From assembly GCF_000429665.1 (NCBI RefSeq), contig NZ_KE386938.1, forward strand, positions 78,678 through 142,677: a stretch of DNA of 64,000 nt, given 5' to 3'. Source of the DNA: Azovibrio restrictus DSM 23866. Lineage in GTDB: Bacteria > Pseudomonadota > Gammaproteobacteria > Burkholderiales > Rhodocyclaceae. The translations under genes and the position numbers were made by a program. Below are positions 1-8,535 of the stretch, one piece after another. The notes beneath the pieces were generated by a model that worked only from the letters and a program-made list of their open reading frames with translations, had not been told where the DNA came from and made no database searches. Position 1 is the first letter of the stretch. Each line of letters starts with the position of its first letter.

Positions 1-1220
1 AGGGCGGCGGCGAGACCAGCTCGGTGCTGTTCATCGACCTGGACCGCTTCAAGAAGGTGAACGACACCAGCGGCCACATGGCCGGGGACGAGCTGCTGCG
101 CCAGCTGTCGCGCCAGCTCCAGAGCTGCCTGCGGGAGGGGGATACCCTGGCCCGCTTGGGAGGTGACGAATTCGGGGTGCTGCTGCCTGGCTGCGACGTG
201 GACAATGGCCGGCGTCTGGCGGAATCCCTGTGCAACCAGGTGGCGGCCTTCCACTTCGCCTGGCAGGACAAGATCTTCAGCATCGGCGCCAGCATCGGCC
301 TGGTGCCGGTGGATGGGGAGAGCCGTTCCGTGAGCGAGGTGCTGAGCGCCGGGGACGGGGCCTGTTACGCCGCCAAGGCGGCCGGGCGCAACCGGGTCGA
401 GGTCTATGAGCGGCAGCAGCTGGAACAGCGTCAGACGGAGCGGGACCCCTGGCGCGAGCGCATGGAGCTGGCCCTGGCCGGCAACCATTTCAGCTACCAG
501 GCCCAGGCCGTGCGGGCCCTGGGTAATGGCCGGGGCGGCTACCAGATGTTCGAGCTGAGCGGCAGCATCGACGACCGCCAGGGCAAGGCCCTGCCCCTGA
601 GCCTGATCATGGAGGCGGCGGAACGCTACGAGCTGGCCCATGCCTTCGACCAGAGACTGCTGCAGCAGGCGGCCACGGCCCTGTGCCGGGCCGGGTCGGC
701 GGGCAAGCACGAATCCCTGCTCTGCCTGCTGCGGGTTTCCGGCGCCTCCATACGTCATCCGGATTTCACCCGCATGATGCTGGAGCTCACCGACGGGCTC
801 GATTGCGCCGCCGGCAGCCTGTGCCTGATGGTGAGCGAGGAAGCGGCGATCCAGTACCCCTCGGAAATGGAGCTGTTCTACCGCCAGCTGCGGGAGCGGG
901 GCTGCCGGGTGGGGCTGGACGACTTCGGCGGCTGGATGAGCTCTTTCAACCATCTGCGCGCCATCACGCCCGATCTGATCCGCATCACTCCCAGCCTGGT
1001 GCGGGATGTGGGCGAGAACCGCAGCTCCGCCGCCCTGGTGCGGGCGGTGCAGGAAATCGCCGCGGACCACGGCATCGCCACCATTGCCGCCAGCGTCGAC
1101 GACCTGAATAACCTGCAACGGCTCCAGGAGCTGGGGGTGGACTATGCCCAGGGCCGGGCTGTGGCGCCCCTGGAGCCCCTGGAGTGCTGGCTGGAGGGGG
1201 CGGTGCTGCGGCACCTTTGA
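1..1220 (+). CDS. GGDEF protein with degenerate EAL domain (5' truncated by window edge)
   Basis: The reading frame is open from the left edge (first whole codon at base 3), so the N-terminus and any sensor domain are missing. The GGDEF domain is intact: the signature RLGGDEF is preceded by REGD, which matches the RxxD product-inhibition site at the usual five-residue distance. This half should be able to make c-di-GMP. The C-terminal half follows the EAL fold but lacks key residues. The EAL/EVLLR motif reads YQMFEL, the metal-binding Asn and Glu positions are replaced, and the KID motif reads RIT. Only the LDDFG acidic pair is kept. It is therefore probably a non-catalytic EAL domain used for binding or regulation. 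The downstream TonB receptor gene converges on it, with 36 bases between the stops. Confidence 0.88.
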   Translation, partial: GGGETSSVLFIDLDRFKKVNDTSGHMAGDELLRQLSRQLQSCLREGDTLARLGGDEFGVLLPGCDVDNGRRLAESLCNQVAAFHFAWQDKIFSIGASIGLVPVDGESRSVSEVLSAGDGACYAAKAAGRNRVEVYERQQLEQRQTERDPWRERMELALAGNHFSYQAQAVRALGNGRGGYQMFELSGSIDDRQGKALPLSLIMEAAERYELAHAFDQRLLQQAATALCRAGSAGKHESLLCLLRVSGASIRHPDFTRMMLELTDGLDCAAGSLCLMVSEEAAIQYPSEMELFYRQLRERGCRVGLDDFGGWMSSFNHLRAITPDLIRITPSLVRDVGENRSSAALVRAVQEIAADHGIATIAASVDDLNNLQRLQELGVDYAQGRAVAPLEPLECWLEGAVLRHL

Positions 1221-1256
1221 CGGGGCCGGGAGCGGCCCGCCAGGGGCCTTCCCGCC

Positions 1257-3380
1257 CTACAGGTCGAAGCGCAGGCTAAGCCAGTGCCGGGGTTCCACCA
1301 GCCGGGTGTTCTTGAACTCCAGGTGGTCCCCGTTGGCGGATTGGGCGGTGTAGGCGATTTCCCCGCGGCTGGGACCGAGCTTGAAGGGCCAGGCCAGGCG
1401 CCAGTCCACCCGGGTATAGGCGGGCAGCTGGTCAGCACTGTTGCGGGTCCATTGCAGGCGGCCCACGTGGGTTGCGGTGAGGGAGAACTCCATTCCCAGG
1501 GGAAGCTTCTGCATCAGCATCAGGGCGCTGCTCAGCTGGGGGGCCGAGGCCCGGGTGTGGCTGCCGATGCGGGCCAGATAAGTGTCGCTGTAAGAGGTCT
1601 CAAAGTCGTCCCTCAGGCGGGCATGGATGCGTACGGCGGCCTGGTTGAGGATGATGCGGGTGCCTTCCAGGGGCTGCCAGCGCAGCTGGTATTCCAGTCC
1701 GCGGATGTCCACATGCTCGGCGTTTACCGCGTAGTCGGCCTCGCCACAGCCCGGGTCCAGGGGCCACTGGTTGCATTGATCCGCAGGCAGGGCCCGCTCC
1801 ACGGTCTGGATCCGGTTCGGGATCACTTCCCGGAAGGCGCGCAGGTCCAGGGACAGACGCTGGGCCCGGAATTCCCCGTAATAGCCCAGCTCGTAGCTGT
1901 TCAGCCGTTCCGCCGCCACCTGCCCGTCGGCCAGGTAACGGCTCTGGTAGAGCTCGGGAAGATTGGCCAGGCCGTAGCGCAGGTGGCCGCTGTCGTCATA
2001 GGTGGAGGGGGTGCGGTAGGCCCGGGCCATGCCGGCCCGCAGGGTGTGTTCGGGGCTCAGGTGGTAGCTCAGGCTGACCCGGGGCGAGAGGTGCCGGCCG
2101 CTCAGGCTGTCGTTCTCGAAACTGCCGCCCAGGTTCAGCAGCCAGCGCGTGTCGGGCCGCCATTCCAGGTTGGCAAACAGGCGCTGCACATCCCGCCGCA
2201 CCGTGCCCTGGCCCTGGTAGTAGAGGGGCGCGTCGACCCGGTCGCGCCGGCTGCCCAGGCCCCACACCAGGCGGGTGGTGTCATGGGGGGCGAAGCTGTG
2301 CTGCAGTTCCAGTTCGTCCCGGGTGGAACTGCCGCCGGTGTCCTCTTCCATGTAGGGCTGCCCGACCAGGGGGCGGCCGAACAGGAACTGGGACAGCTGC
2401 TTGAGCTGGGCCAGTTCCCCGGGACTCAGCTCCAGTTCGCTCCGGACCCGGTCCTTGAGCTTTTCCTCGGTGCGGTAGTAGCGCAGTTGCAGCTCTTCCC
2501 CGTTCCCCAGGTTGCGGCGCCAGTTGATCTGGGCGTAGCGGCTGTACTGTAGGGTCTGGCGCGGCGGGTTTTCCAGCATGGCATCGCTGCGGCCCGTGTC
2601 CAGCACCGCCTCCACCTGGCCCAGGCCCAGCTGCAGCTCGTCCCGCTCCCCCAAGGGCAGGTCGGCGCGCAGGTCGAACAGGCGGTTTTTCTGGCTGTTG
2701 GCGATGTGGTCCGGGTTGTCCGGGGTCTGGGGCACGAAGCGGACTCCCTCGTCCATCTGGTGCCGGTAACTGAGGCGCAGGGCGGCGGGGCCGATCTGGC
2801 CGCCCCAGCGCAGGAACTCGTCCCGCACCCCCTGGTTGCCATGGCTGACGCTGGTAGTGAAACCCCGCACCTGGGAGGCATCCACGCTGATGATGTTCAC
2901 CACCCCCATGAAGGCGTTGGTGCCATAGGCGGCGGCATTGGTGCCGCGGATCACTTCGATACGCTCGATGTCCTCCAGGGCCACCGGCATCAGGTTCCAG
3001 TTCACTCCGCCCAGGAACAGGGGGGAATACTGGGAGCGGCCATCCACCAGCACCTGCAGCCGGGGCGAAAAGTCCTCATCGGAGAGGCCGTGGTAGGTGA
3101 CCCGGGGAGCGTCCTGGTTGCGCGCGGTGACCTGGAAGCCGGGGACCAGGCGCAACAGGTCGGCGATGCTGCGGGCGCCGGAGGCGCGGATGGTGTCCCG
3201 GTCGATCAGGGTGACGAAGCCGGGGGCCTCGGACAGGGCCTGGGGCATGCGGCTGACGCTGTAGACCGTGGGTAGGTCGGCGAAGTACAGGCTGTTTTCA
3301 TCTTCGGCCGCTATCAGGGGGGCGATCCACAGTCCGGCCAGGAACGGGGCGATTCGGGCGAGGGAGAAAGGAGGTCGCAT
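1257..3380 (-). CDS. TonB-dependent outer-membrane receptor
   Basis: A 707-residue outer-membrane receptor for TonB-energised uptake. A signal peptide occupies about residues 1-25 (hydrophobic, ending LIAA). The plug domain follows at about 40-165 and includes the typical RIEVIRG and GTNAFMGVVNIIS motifs. The remainder is a beta-barrel rich in alternating aromatic residues, ending in RFDL. The substrate cannot be read from sequence. Siderophore, cobalamin-like and other ligands are all possible, and no cobalamin riboswitch or Fur box was recognised upstream. No Shine-Dalgarno sequence is visible before the ATG, although a perfect TATAAT lies about 29 bases upstream, giving a very short leader. 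It lies downstream of metK on the same strand but probably has its own promoter. Confidence 0.9.
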   Translation of the reverse strand: MRPPFSLARIAPFLAGLWIAPLIAAEDENSLYFADLPTVYSVSRMPQALSEAPGFVTLIDRDTIRASGARSIADLLRLVPGFQVTARNQDAPRVTYHGLSDEDFSPRLQVLVDGRSQYSPLFLGGVNWNLMPVALEDIERIEVIRGTNAAAYGTNAFMGVVNIISVDASQVRGFTTSVSHGNQGVRDEFLRWGGQIGPAALRLSYRHQMDEGVRFVPQTPDNPDHIANSQKNRLFDLRADLPLGERDELQLGLGQVEAVLDTGRSDAMLENPPRQTLQYSRYAQINWRRNLGNGEELQLRYYRTEEKLKDRVRSELELSPGELAQLKQLSQFLFGRPLVGQPYMEEDTGGSSTRDELELQHSFAPHDTTRLVWGLGSRRDRVDAPLYYQGQGTVRRDVQRLFANLEWRPDTRWLLNLGGSFENDSLSGRHLSPRVSLSYHLSPEHTLRAGMARAYRTPSTYDDSGHLRYGLANLPELYQSRYLADGQVAAERLNSYELGYYGEFRAQRLSLDLRAFREVIPNRIQTVERALPADQCNQWPLDPGCGEADYAVNAEHVDIRGLEYQLRWQPLEGTRIILNQAAVRIHARLRDDFETSYSDTYLARIGSHTRASAPQLSSALMLMQKLPLGMEFSLTATHVGRLQWTRNSADQLPAYTRVDWRLAWPFKLGPSRGEIAYTAQSANGDHLEFKNTRLVEPRHWLSLRFDL

Positions 3381-3408
3381 GGGGGGCCGCAGATGATGTG
3401 CGTTGCCG

Positions 3409-3414
3409 ATTATA
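3409..3414 (-). promoter_or_regulatory. Perfect TATAAT -10 box for the TonB receptor gene
   Basis: On the minus strand this hexamer reads TATAAT. The hexamer 17 bases further upstream is GACTTA, a weak -35. Transcription would start about 22 bases before the receptor ATG. The leader is C-rich and has no purine-rich ribosome binding site. Confidence 0.45.
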
Positions 3415-3436
3415 ACGGCAGCCCCCCGGCATAAGT

Positions 3437-3458
3437 CGGGGGAGATGCTTCTCCCCCG
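3437..3458 (-). terminator. Perfect hairpin downstream of metK
   Basis: A 9-bp perfect inverted repeat (CGGGGGAGA / TCTCCCCCG) with a four-base loop lies 8 bases after the metK stop. No T-tract follows on the minus strand, so it may be a weak terminator or an mRNA 3'-end stabiliser rather than a classical intrinsic terminator. Confidence 0.45.
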
Positions 3459-3466
3459 AAAAGGGC

Positions 3467-4630
3467 TCAGAAACCGGCGGCGGCCTTGAGCAGTTCGGCC
3501 TTGTCCAGGGCTTCCCAGGTGAATTCCGGCTCGTCCCGGCCGAAGTGGCCGTAGGCGGCGGTCTTCTGGTAGATGGGGCGGAGCAGGTCGAGCATCTGCA
3601 CGATGCCCTTGGGACGCAGGTCGAAATGCTCGCGCACCAGCTCGGTGAGCTTCTCGTTGGGCAGTTTGCCGGTACCGAAGGTCTCCACCATGATCGAGGT
3701 GGGCTGGGCCACGCCGATGGCGTAGGAGACCTGCACCAGGCAGCGCTCGGCCAGGCCGGCGGCGACGATGTTCTTGGCCACGTAGCGGCCGGCGTAGGCG
3801 GCGGAACGGTCCACCTTGGAGGGATCCTTGCCGGAGAAGGCGCCGCCGCCGTGGGGCGCGGCCCCGCCGTAGGTGTCCACGATGATCTTGCGGCCGGTGA
3901 GGCCGCAGTCACCCTGGGGACCGCCGACCACGAAGCGGCCGGTGGGGTTCACCAGGTACTTGATGTCGCCCTTGATCAGTTCCTTGGGCAGCACCGGCTT
4001 GATCACGTCTTCGATCACTGCCTCGCGGATGGTTTCCAGGGACACGTCGGGAGCGTGCTGGGTGGACAGCACCACGGTGTCGATGGCATCGGGCTTGCCG
4101 TCCACGTAGCGGATGGTGACCTGGGACTTGGCGTCGGGACGCAGCCAGGACAGCCGGCCGTCCTTCCTCAGGTGGCTTTGGCGTTCCACCAGCCGGTGTG
4201 ACAGGTAGATGGGTAGGGGCATCAGGGTCGGGGTCTCGCGGCAGGCGTAGCCGAACATCAGGCCCTGGTCGCCGGCGCCCTGGTTCAGGTAGTCGTCGTG
4301 GGCGTGATCCACGCCCTGGGCGATGTCCGGGCTCTGCTTGTCGTAGGCCACCAGCACCGCGCAGCCCTTGTAGTCGATGCCGTATTCGGTGTTGTCGTAG
4401 CCGATGCGCTTGATGGTTTCCCGGGCCACCTGGATGTAATCCACGTTGGCATGGGTGGTGATCTCGCCGGCCAGGACCACCAGGCCGGTGTTGCACAGGG
4501 TCTCGGCGGCGACCCGGGCGGCGGGGTCCTGGGCCAGGATGGCATCCAGGATGGCGTCGGAAATCTGGTCGGCGACCTTGTCGGGATGGCCTTCGGAAAC
4601 GGATTCCGAAGTGAAGAGGTAGTTGTTCAT
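3467..4630 (-). CDS. metK: S-adenosylmethionine synthetase
   Basis: MetK (methionine adenosyltransferase) makes S-adenosylmethionine from ATP and methionine in the cytoplasm. The 387-residue length is usual for the family. The N-terminus carries the ATP-binding signature around SEGHPDKVADQISDAILD. GDQGLMFGYA lies near residue 120, and the glycine-rich loop GGAAPHGGGAFSGKDPSK lies near residue 255. The ATG at 4630 is preceded by a clear AAAGGAG ribosome binding site. It is divergent from the acyltransferase pair. A short imperfect hairpin lies in the leader, but I could not match it to a known SAM or SAH riboswitch. Identification is secure. Confidence 0.97.
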   Translation of the reverse strand: MNNYLFTSESVSEGHPDKVADQISDAILDAILAQDPAARVAAETLCNTGLVVLAGEITTHANVDYIQVARETIKRIGYDNTEYGIDYKGCAVLVAYDKQSPDIAQGVDHAHDDYLNQGAGDQGLMFGYACRETPTLMPLPIYLSHRLVERQSHLRKDGRLSWLRPDAKSQVTIRYVDGKPDAIDTVVLSTQHAPDVSLETIREAVIEDVIKPVLPKELIKGDIKYLVNPTGRFVVGGPQGDCGLTGRKIIVDTYGGAAPHGGGAFSGKDPSKVDRSAAYAGRYVAKNIVAAGLAERCLVQVSYAIGVAQPTSIMVETFGTGKLPNEKLTELVREHFDLRPKGIVQMLDLLRPIYQKTAAYGHFGRDEPEFTWEALDKAELLKAAAGF

Positions 4631-4722
4631 GATCGCTCCTTTGGGGGCCTTGCTATCCGGCGTTACCGGCTCTGGCCCAGGAGCGGTGACGCTTTAGCAG
4701 TATTTGTGGATCGCCCTGCAAG

Positions 4723-4751
4723 TTGTCTCTTTAACTCGGCGAGTCGATAAT
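4723..4751 (+). promoter_or_regulatory. Putative sigma70 promoter for the acyltransferase operon
   Basis: TTGTCT (4723-4728) and GATAAT (4746-4751) are separated by exactly 17 bases, with four and five matches respectively to the sigma70 consensus. The predicted start near 4758 leaves a leader of about 33 bases before the ATG at 4791. Confidence 0.55.
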
Positions 4752-4790
4752 CTTAGTCTTTTTTCCATTTGGGGCAAGCCTTCCGGCGTC

Positions 4791-5648
4791 ATGGTCTTTC
4801 TCTTCCGCCTCCTCAGCCATCTGCCGCTCGCCTGGTTGCACCGCCTGGGCGCCCTGGCCGGCTGGCTCGCCTACCTGGGCTCGCCTCGCTACCGGCGCAA
4901 CCTGCAGGCCAACCTGGGCCAGGCCGGTATCGACCCGGCGCTGCGGGGCCCGGCTGCGGCTGAAGCCGGCAAGCAGGCCCTGGAGCTGGCGCGCATCTGG
5001 ATGAAAAGTCTGGAGGAAACCAATGCTCAGGTGGCCGAAGTCTGCGGCTGGGAGTTCGTCCAGGCTGCCCAGGCCCGGGGCAAGGGCATCCTGTTCCTGA
5101 CGCCTCACCTGGGCTGCTTCGAGATCACCGCCCAGTACTACTCGGCCTTCGGCCAGATCACCGTCCTGTACCGGCCCCCCAAGCAAGAAAGCTTGCAGCA
5201 GATGATTCTGGCGGGCCGCAAGCGGCAGCAGCTGCATCTGGCACCGGCCGACCTGTCCGGGGTGCGGGCTCTGATCAAGGCCCTGAAGAAGGGCGAGGCC
5301 GTGGGCATGCTGCCCGACCAGGCCCCCAAGGTGGGTGAAGGGGCCTGGCTGGATTTCTTCGGCCGCCCCGCCTACACCATGACCCTGGCTGCGCGCCTGT
5401 CGGAAACCGGCGCCACGGTGCTCATGGCCTGGGGTGAACGGCTGCCCGACGGGCGGGGCTACCGGCTGCATTTCCATCCCCCCGGACAGCCTCTGGAAGG
5501 GGACACCCTGGCCCGGGCCCAGCAGATCAACCATGAGATCGAGGCCCTGATCCGTCAGTGTCCGACCCAGTACCTGTGGGGCTACAACCGCTACAAGCGC
5601 CCGGCCGGGGCGGAAGCCCCGCCTGATTTCCAGGGTCCGGCCCGGTGA
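4791..5648 (+). CDS. Lipid A biosynthesis acyltransferase, LpxL/LpxM family (first of tandem pair)
   Basis: A 285-residue LpxL/HtrB-family enzyme that would add a secondary acyl chain to lipid A on the inner face of the inner membrane. The N-terminus has the usual hydrophobic anchor with LHRLG and GSPRYRRN (about 1-40). The catalytic HX4(D/E) motif reads HLGCFE (H106, E111). The pocket motif GMLPDQAP and the terminal LWGYNRYKRP are family hallmarks. The start at 4791 was chosen because it gives the standard family N-terminus; upstream in-frame starts would add non-conserved residues. Its GTGA overlap with the next acyltransferase implies translational coupling. Which of the two acts as LpxL and which as LpxM is not decidable here. 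Confidence 0.88.
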   Translation: MVFLFRLLSHLPLAWLHRLGALAGWLAYLGSPRYRRNLQANLGQAGIDPALRGPAAAEAGKQALELARIWMKSLEETNAQVAEVCGWEFVQAAQARGKGILFLTPHLGCFEITAQYYSAFGQITVLYRPPKQESLQQMILAGRKRQQLHLAPADLSGVRALIKALKKGEAVGMLPDQAPKVGEGAWLDFFGRPAYTMTLAARLSETGATVLMAWGERLPDGRGYRLHFHPPGQPLEGDTLARAQQINHEIEALIRQCPTQYLWGYNRYKRPAGAEAPPDFQGPAR

Positions 5649-6529
5649 GTCATTTTTTCCGCCACCTGCCGGCCTACGTCGGCCTGGGCCTGCTCTGGCT
5701 GCTCCATTGGCTGCCCCTGCCCCTGCTGCGCGGCCTGGGCTGGGTCCTGGGGCGGCTGTTGTTCCTGCTGGGTAGGGAGCGGCGCCGGGTGGCCCGTACC
5801 AACCTGAGCCTGTGCTTTCCCCAGTGGTCTGAGGCCCGCCGGGAGCAGGTGCTGCGCCAGCATTTCGTCGCCTTCGCCCGGGCCCTCCTGGATCGCACCC
5901 TGTTCTGGTGGGCTCCTCGGCAACGGCTGGAGCGGCTGATCCGGCTCAAGGGCGGTGAATATCTGCAGCGTGACGATGGCCGCCCCACCTTGATCCTGGC
6001 GCCCCATTTCGTGGGCCTGGATGCGGGCGGGGTGATGATGACCATGAGCACCCCCCTGGTGAGCGTCTATTCCAACCAGAAGCACCCGGTCTTCAATGCC
6101 GTGTTCCTGGCCGGGCGGCTGCGCTTCAACGGGCCCCTGCTGCTGTCCCGCCAGGAGGGCATGCGCCGGGCCCTGAAGGCCATGAAGTCGGGCCTGCCCT
6201 TCTACTATCTGCCCGACATGGATTTCGGCCGCAAGGAATCCATTTTCGTGCCCTTCTTCGGGGTCCAGGCTGCTACCATCACGGGTGTTTCCCGCCTGGC
6301 CCGGGCTACCGGGGCCAGGGTGGTACCCTGTATCAGCCGTCTGATCCCGGGGGGCTACGAGGTGGAACTGCTGCCGCCCTGGGAGGATTTTCCCGGGGCA
6401 AGCGTGGAGGCGGATACCGCCTTCATGAACCGATTCATCGAAACCCAGGTGCTGACCATGCCGGAGCAGTATTTCTGGCTGCACAAGCGCTTCAAGACCC
6501 GCCCTGAGGGCGAAGCGAGGATTTACTGA
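5645..6529 (+). CDS. Lipid A biosynthesis acyltransferase, LpxL/LpxM family (second of tandem pair)
   Basis: A 294-residue paralogue of the preceding protein, starting with GTG inside its stop codon (GTGA overlap). A hydrophobic N-terminal segment spans about residues 10-45. The catalytic HX4D motif reads HFVGLD (H121, D126), and the C-terminus has QYFWLHKRFKTRP, typical of LpxL/LpxM enzymes. The tandem arrangement suggests consecutive secondary acylation of lipid A by two enzymes with different acyl or position preference. The first protein has Glu and this one has Asp in the HX4(D/E) motif. Confidence 0.88.
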   Translation: MSHFFRHLPAYVGLGLLWLLHWLPLPLLRGLGWVLGRLLFLLGRERRRVARTNLSLCFPQWSEARREQVLRQHFVAFARALLDRTLFWWAPRQRLERLIRLKGGEYLQRDDGRPTLILAPHFVGLDAGGVMMTMSTPLVSVYSNQKHPVFNAVFLAGRLRFNGPLLLSRQEGMRRALKAMKSGLPFYYLPDMDFGRKESIFVPFFGVQAATITGVSRLARATGARVVPCISRLIPGGYEVELLPPWEDFPGASVEADTAFMNRFIETQVLTMPEQYFWLHKRFKTRPEGEARIY

Positions 6530-6531
6530 CC

Positions 6532-7041
6532 ATGAGTTCGACTACGCTGGCCATCGAGATCAAGCCCGTCACCCCGCCGGACGTGCCGGCCATTGCCGCC
6601 CTGGCGCGGGAAATCTGGCAGGCCACCTACCCCGGCATCATCACCCAGGAACAGATCGATTTCATGCTCGAGCAGCGTTACGGCCACGAGCGGCTTTACG
6701 ACGATCTGGAGGATGCGGACAAGTGGCTGGACCAGGCCTTCGTGGCCGGCCGGCGCATCGGCTTTGCCTTCAGCGAGCTGTACAAGGGCGAGTTCAAGCT
6801 GGACAAGCTCTACATCCACCCGGACCTGCAGCGCCAGGGCGTGGGCGGCGCCCTGATCGCCCATGTGGCGGCGCGGGCCAAGAAGCTCGGCTATCCCTGC
6901 GTGATCCTGGCGGTGAACAAGCGCAACGAAAAGGCCATCGCCTCCTACCGCAAGTACGGTTTCAGCGTGCGCGAAACCGTGGTGGCGGATATCGGCGGCG
7001 GTTTCGTCATGGACGATTTCATCATGGAGAAGCCCCTCTGA
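6532..7041 (+). CDS. GNAT family N-acetyltransferase
   Basis: A 169-residue single-domain GNAT. The acetyl-CoA-binding loop is visible as LYIHPDLQRQGVGGALIAH around residues 86-104. It is followed by the beta5-alpha4 region with NKRNEKAIASYRKYGF, where the conserved Asn and Tyr are seen in many small-molecule or protein N-acetyltransferases. The ATG lies two bases after the acyltransferase stop, and the stop overlaps the dapF start (TGATG), so it belongs to the same operon. The substrate is not predictable from sequence. Confidence 0.85.
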   Translation: MSSTTLAIEIKPVTPPDVPAIAALAREIWQATYPGIITQEQIDFMLEQRYGHERLYDDLEDADKWLDQAFVAGRRIGFAFSELYKGEFKLDKLYIHPDLQRQGVGGALIAHVAARAKKLGYPCVILAVNKRNEKAIASYRKYGFSVRETVVADIGGGFVMDDFIMEKPL

Positions 7042-7871
7042 TGCGGCTCCGTTTTTCCAAGATGCACGGTCTGGGCAACGATTTCGTGGTCCTGGACGGG
7101 GTGCGCCAGCAGGTCAGCCTGAGCCCGGAGCAGCTGCGCTTCCTGGCCGACCGGCATTTCGGCGTCGGCTTCGACCAGCTGCTGCTGGTGGAGCCGGCGA
7201 CCCAGCCTGGCGTCGATTTCCGCTACCGCATCTTCAATGCCGACGGCAGCGAGGTGGAACAGTGCGGCAACGGCGCCCGCTGCTTTGCCCGCTTCGTCTT
7301 CGACCAGGGCCTCACCGACAAGCGGGAGATCCGGGTTGAAACGAAGAAGGGCGTGATCGCGCCGCGCCTGGAGGCCGACGGTCAGGTGACCGTGGACATG
7401 GGCGCGCCCCGCTTCGCCCCGGCCGAGATTCCCTTCATCAGCGACAGCGATGCGGTGGTTCAGTCCCTGGATCTGGACGGCACCACCGTGGATATCAGCG
7501 TCGTTTCCATGGGCAATCCCCACGCGGTGCAGCTGGTGGCGGACGTGGACACCGCCCCGGTGGCCGTGCACGGGCCCCTCACCGAATCCCACCCGCGTTT
7601 TCCCGAGCGGGTGAACGCCGGCTTTCTGCAGGTGCTGGACCGCCACAGCGCGCGCCTCCGGGTTTATGAGCGCGGTTCCGGCGAAACCCTGGCCTGCGGC
7701 ACCGGCGCCTGCGCCGCCGTGGTGGCCGGCATCCGCCGGGGTCTGCTGGACTCCCCGGTGCGGGTCGCGACCCGGGGCGGAGAACTCACCATCGCCTGGG
7801 CGGGTCCGGGTCAGCCTGTGCTGATGACCGGCCCGGCCGTTACCGTCTTTACCGGAGAAATCGAGTTATGA
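7041..7871 (+). CDS. dapF: Diaminopimelate epimerase
   Basis: DapF interconverts LL- and meso-diaminopimelate, supplying lysine and peptidoglycan synthesis. At 276 residues it is normal length. It starts with the standard MRLRFSKMHGLGNDFVV. The two catalytic cysteines are present: C75 in EQCGNGARC and C219 in LACGTGACAA. It is flanked by 1-4 base overlaps with the GNAT gene upstream and the DUF484 gene downstream (ATGA), as expected for the conserved dapF-DUF484-xerC operon of proteobacteria. Confidence 0.97.
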   Translation: MRLRFSKMHGLGNDFVVLDGVRQQVSLSPEQLRFLADRHFGVGFDQLLLVEPATQPGVDFRYRIFNADGSEVEQCGNGARCFARFVFDQGLTDKREIRVETKKGVIAPRLEADGQVTVDMGAPRFAPAEIPFISDSDAVVQSLDLDGTTVDISVVSMGNPHAVQLVADVDTAPVAVHGPLTESHPRFPERVNAGFLQVLDRHSARLRVYERGSGETLACGTGACAAVVAGIRRGLLDSPVRVATRGGELTIAWAGPGQPVLMTGPAVTVFTGEIEL

Positions 7872-8530
7872 GCGCAGAAGCCGTCGCCCAGTACCTGCAG
7901 GCCAACCCCCAGTTCTTCGAACAGTACGCCGACCTGCTGGCGGAAATCTTCGTGCCCCATCCCCACGGGGGCCGCACCATCTCCCTCTCCGAGCGGCAGA
8001 TGCTTACCCTGCGCGACAAGAACAAGCAGCTCGAACGGAAGCTGGCCGAATTGCTGGCCTTCGGCGAGGAAAACGACGGCATCAGCGAGAAGATGCATCG
8101 GCTGTCCGTGGGCCTGATCGCCGCCGAGACCTTCCAGGCGGTGATCCACCTGCTCAACTTCCACCTGCGCGATGATTTCGCCATTCCCCATGTGGCCCTG
8201 CGCCTGTGGGACAAGCCCGAAGGGGTCGAGGACCTGCCCGAATTCACCGCCGTGAGCGAGGAACTGCAGGTCTTCGCCGAGACCCTCTCCAAGCCCTACT
8301 GTGGCTCCACCTCGGGCTTCGGCACCGCCTCCTGGTTTGGCGAGCACGCCGAGCACATCCGCTCCCAGGCCCTGATCGCCCTCAGGAACGGGGGCGGCAC
8401 CATCGGCATGATCGCCCTGGGCAGCGAGGACCTGCAGCGCTTCTACGCCGACATGGGCACCCTCTACCTGGAACGCCTGGGAGAACTGGTGTCCGCCGCC
8501 CTGGCCCGGGTCACCCACACCGCCCTGTAA
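7868..8530 (+). CDS. DUF484 family protein
   Basis: A 220-residue DUF484 protein, a family normally found between dapF and xerC. The N-terminus has a short helical segment with FLQANPQFFEQ-like spacing (QYLQANPQFFEQYADLL) followed by PHPHGGRTISLSERQ. The C-terminal half looks GAF-like, including SLGSEDLQRF-type residues (LGSEDLQRFYADMGT). Its function is not established; the constant neighbourhood suggests a link with cell-wall or chromosome-dimer functions. Its start overlaps the dapF stop by four bases. Confidence 0.88.
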   Translation: MSAEAVAQYLQANPQFFEQYADLLAEIFVPHPHGGRTISLSERQMLTLRDKNKQLERKLAELLAFGEENDGISEKMHRLSVGLIAAETFQAVIHLLNFHLRDDFAIPHVALRLWDKPEGVEDLPEFTAVSEELQVFAETLSKPYCGSTSGFGTASWFGEHAEHIRSQALIALRNGGGTIGMIALGSEDLQRFYADMGTLYLERLGELVSAALARVTHTAL

Positions 8531-8535
8531 GCCCC

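Noticed and set aside
4631..4722. Possible SAM or SAH riboswitch in the metK leader
   Set aside because: Only a short imperfect hairpin (CTCTGG with CCAGGAG) is visible; no conserved riboswitch core could be matched.
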